From: Tetragenococcus sp041859945
GTDB lineage: Bacteria; Bacillota; Bacilli; Lactobacillales; Enterococcaceae
Direction: 5' to 3'
Assembly (NCBI GenBank): GCA_041859945.1
Contig: JBFLGC010000009.1
Span: forward strand, 1-64,000
DNA length: 64,000 nt
Shown: piece after piece, positions 59,620-64,000 of the stretch
Layout: each line of letters begins with the position of its first letter
How positions within the stretch are numbered: the stretch's first letter is position 1
Notes under the pieces: model-generated
Told to the model about the DNA's origin: nothing
Seen by the model: only the letters and a program-made list of their open reading frames with translations
Databases searched by the model: none
Program-made: the position numbers and the translations under genes

Positions 59620-61332
59620 TTATTCATTCGTTTGATTTAAAAGAATTTGCAAAGTCGATACCACGTCTTCTTTTCTGACTTCAACGGTGTCGCCTGTTTT
59701 TCTGAGTTTGATCTCAACAGTGCCCTCTTTCGCCTTTTTCCCGATCGTTAGTCTTACGGGACACCCGATCAAATCTGCATCGATGAATTTGACACCTGCT
59801 CGTTCCTTGCGATCATCGACCAAAACTTGGTAATTTGCCTTTTTCAAAGTTGCTTCAACTTCATTGGTCAACTCTTCTTGATCTTTTTCTTCCATATTCA
59901 TTGAAACGACATGAATATCATAAGGAGCTATCTCTCTTCCCCAAGTAATGCCGTTTTCATCGGAATTCTGTTCGACACTTGTTGCCAGCAACCGACTGAT
60001 CCCGATGCTGTAACAACCGATGAGTAAAGGTACACGCTCACCATTTTCATTTAGAATATCGGCTTCCAACTTTTCGCTATACTTTTTACCTAATGTAAAA
60101 ATGCGACCAACTTCGATTCCTTGTTTAAAATATAGTTTTCCTTGGCCATCCGGCGAAACATCGCCTGCTTTTACCAGCCGAAAATCATCATAAAGAGTGG
60201 CTTTAAAATCGCGTTCGGGATTGACATTTTTTAAATGGCAACCATTTTCCTTGGCACCAGTCACCACGTTTGCTAGATCTTGAACTAAAAGATCAGCATA
60301 AATCATTACTTTTTCATCGATCCCAACTGGCCCGATCGAATCTAACTCGGCGCCAAGAAATGCCATTGCTTCTTCTTTAGTTCCTTCACGCAAAGAACAA
60401 AAATCCCCTTTTTTCATGACCTTCAAGGAACTGACCTCATCGTCACCACGGACCAGCACTAAGAGCGGTTTTTCGTCGGCCATAAAAAAGACGCTCTTTA
60501 TAAATTTTTGTGGGGATAGTTTGAGATAAGTGGCGGTCTCTAGGATCGTGCGACAGTCCGGTGTAGCTACTTTTTCGATTTCAAGTAAGCTCTCATGAGA
60601 CTTTTTAGGAACATACAAACTAGTTGCACAAGCTCGTTCACTGGCATAATCACTGCCATCAGAAAAACATAAAGTCGTTTTCCCAATATCAGATAAAACC
60701 ATAAATTTCTTCGTATCGTGCCTGTCAAACAAGCCACTATCGCCATTGACTCGACAAAATTCTAAGCCACATCTTTTAAAAACACGACTGATGGCCTGAG
60801 CATATTTCTCATAAGTTTCTGCTAAGTCTGCTTCGGTCACATGAAAAGAATAGGCATCTGACACCAAAAACTCACGGCTGCGTAGTAAGCCGTAACGGGG
60901 CCTTTTTTCATCCCGAAATTCTGTTTGAAATTGAAAAAGATTCATGGGAAATCGTTTATAAGAAGTAACTTCTTTGGCAACGATCTTTGTGACCGTTTCT
61001 TCGCGAGCATATCCCAGACTATAATCTTTATGCAAATGATCCTGAAGATAGAAAAACTCATCTTTGTTGACATGTGAACACGGTGCGGTATGCTCTAGCT
61101 CACTAGGAATGAGTGTCGGCATCGCCATTTCCGCCGCATCGATCGCTTGAAATTCCTCACGTATGATCGTTTTGATTTTTTCTATGACTCGGTTGGCAAG
61201 GGGCAGGTAACCATAAATCCCCCCCGCGATCTGACGGATATAACCCGCCCGGATCAAAAACAAGTGACTCAAAATCTCCACTTCACTAGGTACTTCTCGC
61301 AAAGTTGGGATCAAAAGTTTCGACTGTTTCAT
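59620..61332 (-). CDS. proS: prolyl-tRNA synthetase (ProS)
   Basis: A 570-residue class II synthetase of the bacterial type with an editing (YbaK-like) insertion about residues 225-385. Motifs: LRAGYIRQIAGGIYGYLPLA, FQTEFRDEKRPRYGLLRSREF (motif 2) and GCYSIGISRLLATSVEQ (motif 3). Follows rseP by 37 bp and is probably co-transcribed. Confidence 0.95.
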   Translation of the reverse strand: MKQSKLLIPTLREVPSEVEILSHLFLIRAGYIRQIAGGIYGYLPLANRVIEKIKTIIREEFQAIDAAEMAMPTLIPSELEHTAPCSHVNKDEFFYLQDHLHKDYSLGYAREETVTKIVAKEVTSYKRFPMNLFQFQTEFRDEKRPRYGLLRSREFLVSDAYSFHVTEADLAETYEKYAQAISRVFKRCGLEFCRVNGDSGLFDRHDTKKFMVLSDIGKTTLCFSDGSDYASERACATSLYVPKKSHESLLEIEKVATPDCRTILETATYLKLSPQKFIKSVFFMADEKPLLVLVRGDDEVSSLKVMKKGDFCSLREGTKEEAMAFLGAELDSIGPVGIDEKVMIYADLLVQDLANVVTGAKENGCHLKNVNPERDFKATLYDDFRLVKAGDVSPDGQGKLYFKQGIEVGRIFTLGKKYSEKLEADILNENGERVPLLIGCYSIGISRLLATSVEQNSDENGITWGREIAPYDIHVVSMNMEEKDQEELTNEVEATLKKANYQVLVDDRKERAGVKFIDADLIGCPVRLTIGKKAKEGTVEIKLRKTGDTVEVRKEDVVSTLQILLNQTNE

Positions 61333-61369
61333 TTTATTCTCCTTTATTCCCTAACGAAATGATGGTACT

Positions 61370-62635
61370 TTAAAAGAAAAATCGTTGAATATCATTCCAT
61401 GTCACTAACACCATCACCAACATCAAAAGACCAAAGCCAATCAAGGTGATGATTCCCTCTTTTTCTTGGCTGATCGGTTTGCCGCGTAAGCCTTCGATGA
61501 TATTTAAAAACAATTTGCCCCCATCGAGTCCAGGGATCGGCAATAAGTTCATGATACCAAGATTGACTGAGAGCATCGCCGTCAAGTAAAGAACGGTAAT
61601 AGGACCTTGCTTAGCCGCTTCTGATGACATTTGGGCAATTGCCACTGGTCCGCCTAACTGATCGAGACTAAAGTTTGTAATCAATTGGCCTAAAGCCTTA
61701 AAAATACCAATAAACATGTCATAACTTTGTTGGATACCGCCAACGACCTTGTCCCAAAAACCTGTCTTCAAAGGAACGGTGACACCTAACTGACCATACG
61801 TTTCACCATTAGATTCCGTGGCATCAATGGTCGCCTCGACCGTTAACGTTTCCCCTTGACGATCTATTTTGATCGGAACTGTTTTGTCAGGATTTTCTTG
61901 AATGATCTCCCGAACTTCTGGCCAATTGCTGACTGCCTGATCATTTATCGCTAGGATCTTATCACCAGCTAAAAGGCCTGCTTGTTCCGCTCCACTATCA
62001 GCACTGACAGAACTTACGACCGTTGAATCATTATCAACGACACCACCTTGGGCAAATACCAAAGCGATAAATAAGAGGATAGATAAAATAAAATTATTCA
62101 TCGGACCCGCAAAATTTGTCAACATGCGTTGCCATAGTTTAGCCGATTGAAATTGCACATCACGTGGCGCGATCCGGACTTCGATGCCATCTTCTTCTAT
62201 GATCGTGGCATCATGCATCACGGCATAAGTCACCGCTTGGCTATCGTCACCATTGATGAAACCTGTGATCGTTAGTGCATCGACTAAATCGGAAGCGGCA
62301 ACTTCCATCGGGATACTATTAGTCAGTTGCACTTTATTACTGGTATTGATTTTTTCGACTTGATCCGATTCATTTAGAACCAGACTGACTGGCATGCCAG
62401 GTTTTAATTCTTCCTCTTCTTCATTACCTGCCATACGTACGTAACCACCCATTGGCAACCAACGCACAGTATATGTTGTCCCATCTTTTGCTTGGTGACT
62501 AAAAAGCTTAGGACCCATTCCGATAGAAAATTCGCGAACTAAGATGCCTGCTCTTTTGGCAAAAAAGAAATGGCCAAACTCGTGTATGACCACGACTACT
62601 GAGAAGACGATCAAAAAGACAACTAGGGTCTTCAT
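61370..62635 (-). CDS. rseP: RIP metalloprotease RseP (Eep-like)
   Basis: A 421-residue site-2 protease. Zinc motif HEFGH (about residue 18), a PDZ domain (about residues 190-280), C-terminal NLLPIPGLDGGKL. In enterococci the orthologue Eep frees sex-pheromone peptides from lipoprotein signal peptides and acts in regulated proteolysis of anti-sigma factors, which is relevant to the ECF/DUF4349 pair here. ATG 62635 is after GTGAGGAAAAAA; the earlier in-frame ATG lies before that SD. Confidence 0.95.
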   Translation of the reverse strand: MKTLVVFLIVFSVVVVIHEFGHFFFAKRAGILVREFSIGMGPKLFSHQAKDGTTYTVRWLPMGGYVRMAGNEEEEELKPGMPVSLVLNESDQVEKINTSNKVQLTNSIPMEVAASDLVDALTITGFINGDDSQAVTYAVMHDATIIEEDGIEVRIAPRDVQFQSAKLWQRMLTNFAGPMNNFILSILLFIALVFAQGGVVDNDSTVVSSVSADSGAEQAGLLAGDKILAINDQAVSNWPEVREIIQENPDKTVPIKIDRQGETLTVEATIDATESNGETYGQLGVTVPLKTGFWDKVVGGIQQSYDMFIGIFKALGQLITNFSLDQLGGPVAIAQMSSEAAKQGPITVLYLTAMLSVNLGIMNLLPIPGLDGGKLFLNIIEGLRGKPISQEKEGIITLIGFGLLMLVMVLVTWNDIQRFFF

Positions 62636-62680
62636 TTTTTTCCTCACTTCCATTGATAAATAAAGATAGTTTTCTCCACT

Positions 62681-62708
62681 ATTTTACCATATTCTTCTTG
62701 TTTGACAA
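62681..62708 (-). promoter_or_regulatory. rseP promoter
   Basis: Minus strand TTGTCA (62703-62708), 16 bp, TAAAAT (62681-62686) with an extended TGG before the -10. Confidence 0.6.
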
Positions 62709-62774
62709 ACTTTGCACCACCATTGTAACAAGAACTTAAAATAAGCGGGAACCATTTACCACTTTACAAACAAA

Positions 62775-62816
62775 CGCGCCTCTTAGCCAAAAGCTAGAGA
62801 CGCGCGAATTTTTTCT
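62775..62816 (-). terminator. terminator of uppS-cdsA
   Basis: CGCGTCTCTAGC pairs with GCTAAGAGGCGCG across a short loop, then T-rich, on the minus strand. Confidence 0.7.
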
Positions 62817-62817
62817 T

Positions 62818-63624
62818 TTAAAAAATGCCTAATAAATGCATGATGGGAAAAACAAAGAGCATACTATCAAAACGATCTAAGATCCCTCCATGTCCGGGCA
62901 ATATTTTTCCCGAATCCTTGACACCATAATGACGTTTGATCGCTGATTCGACCAAATCACCAAATTGTCCAACAATAGATAGAACGATCGTCAGAAGGAC
63001 CATTATGATCGAGCTGTGGCCGAAGTAAAGTTTTCCTGGATAAACGATCAAGAAAATGATCGCTACGACAACTGCTGAAATGATCCCGCCGATTGCTCCT
63101 TCCACAGTCTTGTTCGGCGAGATATCCGGCCAAAGTTTATGGGCGCCATATTTTCTACCGATCATATAGGCACCGATATCTGTGGCCCAGACAACAAATA
63201 AACCAAAGCAAAGCATGACTAAACTATCCAAGCGCGCATTGACAAAATTTCCAAAGCCGATCCCCACATATAAACTCACTAAAGTTGGAAATCCTGCTTC
63301 ATCGATCGTATACGTGTTTTTGGAAACGACCGCAGTGCCTAATAGAATCATCACGATGAAATAAAATAAAGTCGTCGTGTCCGTTGTTAGCGGTAAGAAC
63401 GGAAACCAAGGATCTTTAGGCAAAACCAGGATAACGGCGCCGATTGCTGAAAGTATGCCTTCAAAACTAAGTAGTGCCAATCCTTTCATCCGAAAAAGTT
63501 CGTATACACCGATCACCGCCATAGCGGCAGCTAACAATTCGACCGCGATCCCGCCAAAATCAAAAATGATGATCGGCAAAAAAAGGGCCAAGGCAACCAC
63601 TGCTGTAATCACCCGTTGTCTCAT
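62818..63624 (-). CDS. cdsA: phosphatidate cytidylyltransferase
   Basis: A 268-residue membrane enzyme with about eight helices; makes CDP-diacylglycerol from phosphatidate and CTP. Signature near the C-terminus: KDSGKILPGHGGILDRFDS; also ISPNKTVEGAIGG. Start overlaps the uppS stop by 4 bp (ATGA), so the two are coupled. Confidence 0.95.
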   Translation of the reverse strand: MRQRVITAVVALALFLPIIIFDFGGIAVELLAAAMAVIGVYELFRMKGLALLSFEGILSAIGAVILVLPKDPWFPFLPLTTDTTTLFYFIVMILLGTAVVSKNTYTIDEAGFPTLVSLYVGIGFGNFVNARLDSLVMLCFGLFVVWATDIGAYMIGRKYGAHKLWPDISPNKTVEGAIGGIISAVVVAIIFLIVYPGKLYFGHSSIIMVLLTIVLSIVGQFGDLVESAIKRHYGVKDSGKILPGHGGILDRFDSMLFVFPIMHLLGIF

Positions 63625-64000
63625 TTTTTATCCTCCTTTGATTGAACCCCACCAAAACGTCGATTACGATGCTGAAAAGCTGCGATCGAGGCTTCGAGTA
63701 GTTCTCCATTAAAATCTGGCCATAAAGCCTTGGTAAAATATAATTCACTATAAGCAATCTGCCACAAAAGAAAATTACTGATCCGTTCTTCACCACTGGT
63801 CCTGATCAATAATTCTGGATCGCGGATCTCTTTAGGTAGAAATCCTGTCATCAAGTGCTTGGCGATCATTTCCTCATCGATCATCGAGACATCACCAGCT
63901 GTTTGTGCAACTTCTTGATAAACTTCTTGCATCGCCGTCACGATCTCTGAACGGCCCCCATAATTCAAAGCAAAATTCAAAATCATGCCGGTATTTTCTT
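63621..64000 (-). CDS. uppS: isoprenyl transferase (undecaprenyl diphosphate synthase), 5' end outside window
   Basis: Only the C-terminal part is here; the frame is open to the window edge (ENTGMILNFALNYGGR). Conserved blocks: LNYGGR (with Arg), LLIRTSGEERISNFLLWQ and ELYFTKALWPDF. Makes the C55 lipid carrier for peptidoglycan. The reading frame has no internal fault; the start lies beyond position 64000. Confidence 0.95.
   Translation of the reverse strand, partial: ENTGMILNFALNYGGRSEIVTAMQEVYQEVAQTAGDVSMIDEEMIAKHLMTGFLPKEIRDPELLIRTSGEERISNFLLWQIAYSELYFTKALWPDFNGELLEASIAAFQHRNRRFGGVQSKEDKK

Noticed and set aside
61333..61369. T-box or other leader control before proS
   Set aside because: Only 37 bp separate rseP and proS, too short for a T-box.

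Overview
The window reads like a chromosomal stretch of a low-GC Gram-positive coccus of the Lactobacillales, most likely Enterococcus or a close relative (Enterococcaceae). This rests on gene content and order: fabT-fabH-acpP-fabD-fabG-fabF-accB-fabZ-accC-accD-accA; ptsH-ptsI near clpE, a DUF1827 gene and prfC; and uppS-cdsA-rseP(eep)-proS-polC. Shine-Dalgarno sites are strong, rho-independent hairpins are abundant, and FabT, CtsR, CcpA (cre) and LicT/BglG-type signals are present. The species call is an inference from family knowledge. No rRNA, tRNA, CRISPR array, intact prophage or insertion sequence was seen.

Layout. 1-5.5 kb is accessory: the tail of a NERD-type protein, two intramembrane-protease-like membrane proteins, an amidase with a high-GC patch, a SnoaL-like protein and a frameshifted HD-domain gene. 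5.6-8.7 kb holds an ECF sigma factor with its overlapping DUF4349 membrane partner and a frameshifted glutamate-cysteine ligase. 8.7-20.4 kb is metabolic and regulatory: a lipoprotein, TetR, a broken ornithine cyclodeaminase, an NCS1 transporter, a zinc alcohol dehydrogenase, two divergent HTH genes, a broken DUF554 gene, a C26 peptidase, a nitroreductase, anmK and a DUF4886 protein. 20.5-27.5 kb has an amino-acid ABC transporter, a PTS locus (CE7 esterase, antiterminator, EIIBC) with promoter, cre and RAT/terminator, and a degenerate NERD gene. 27.7-36.5 kb is the fatty-acid synthesis cluster under FabT. 36.5-41.2 kb has small genes, an oxidoreductase, an M19 dipeptidase and two repeat-rich intergenic regions. 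41.2-64 kb is core: ptsI/ptsH, clpE, prfC, a CNNM/CorC protein, GNAT, Ntdp, mutY, recX, rlmD, polC, proS, rseP, cdsA and uppS (cut by the window end).

Two patterns stand out. First, several unrelated-looking families of short intergenic repeats have units of about 40-42 bp (4.7, 17.5, 20.4, 27.6, 38.6-39.0, 40.8-41.15, 49.85-50.04, 54.7 and 59.33-59.44 kb). They occur singly, as tandem arrays, or joined in register. One family can be read as a 14-residue peptide repeat whose two arrays both end at the same kind of stop. Second, at least seven genes are broken by frameshifts or nonsense codons, which suggests ongoing decay, partly mixed with possible homopolymer errors.

The genes link as follows. 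The FAS cluster makes acyl-ACP for membrane lipids (cdsA uses phosphatidate downstream) but carries no enoyl-ACP reductase. HPr and enzyme I feed the PTS locus, whose promoter bears a CcpA site. The envelope theme recurs in the ECF/DUF4349 pair, rseP, uppS and anmK.
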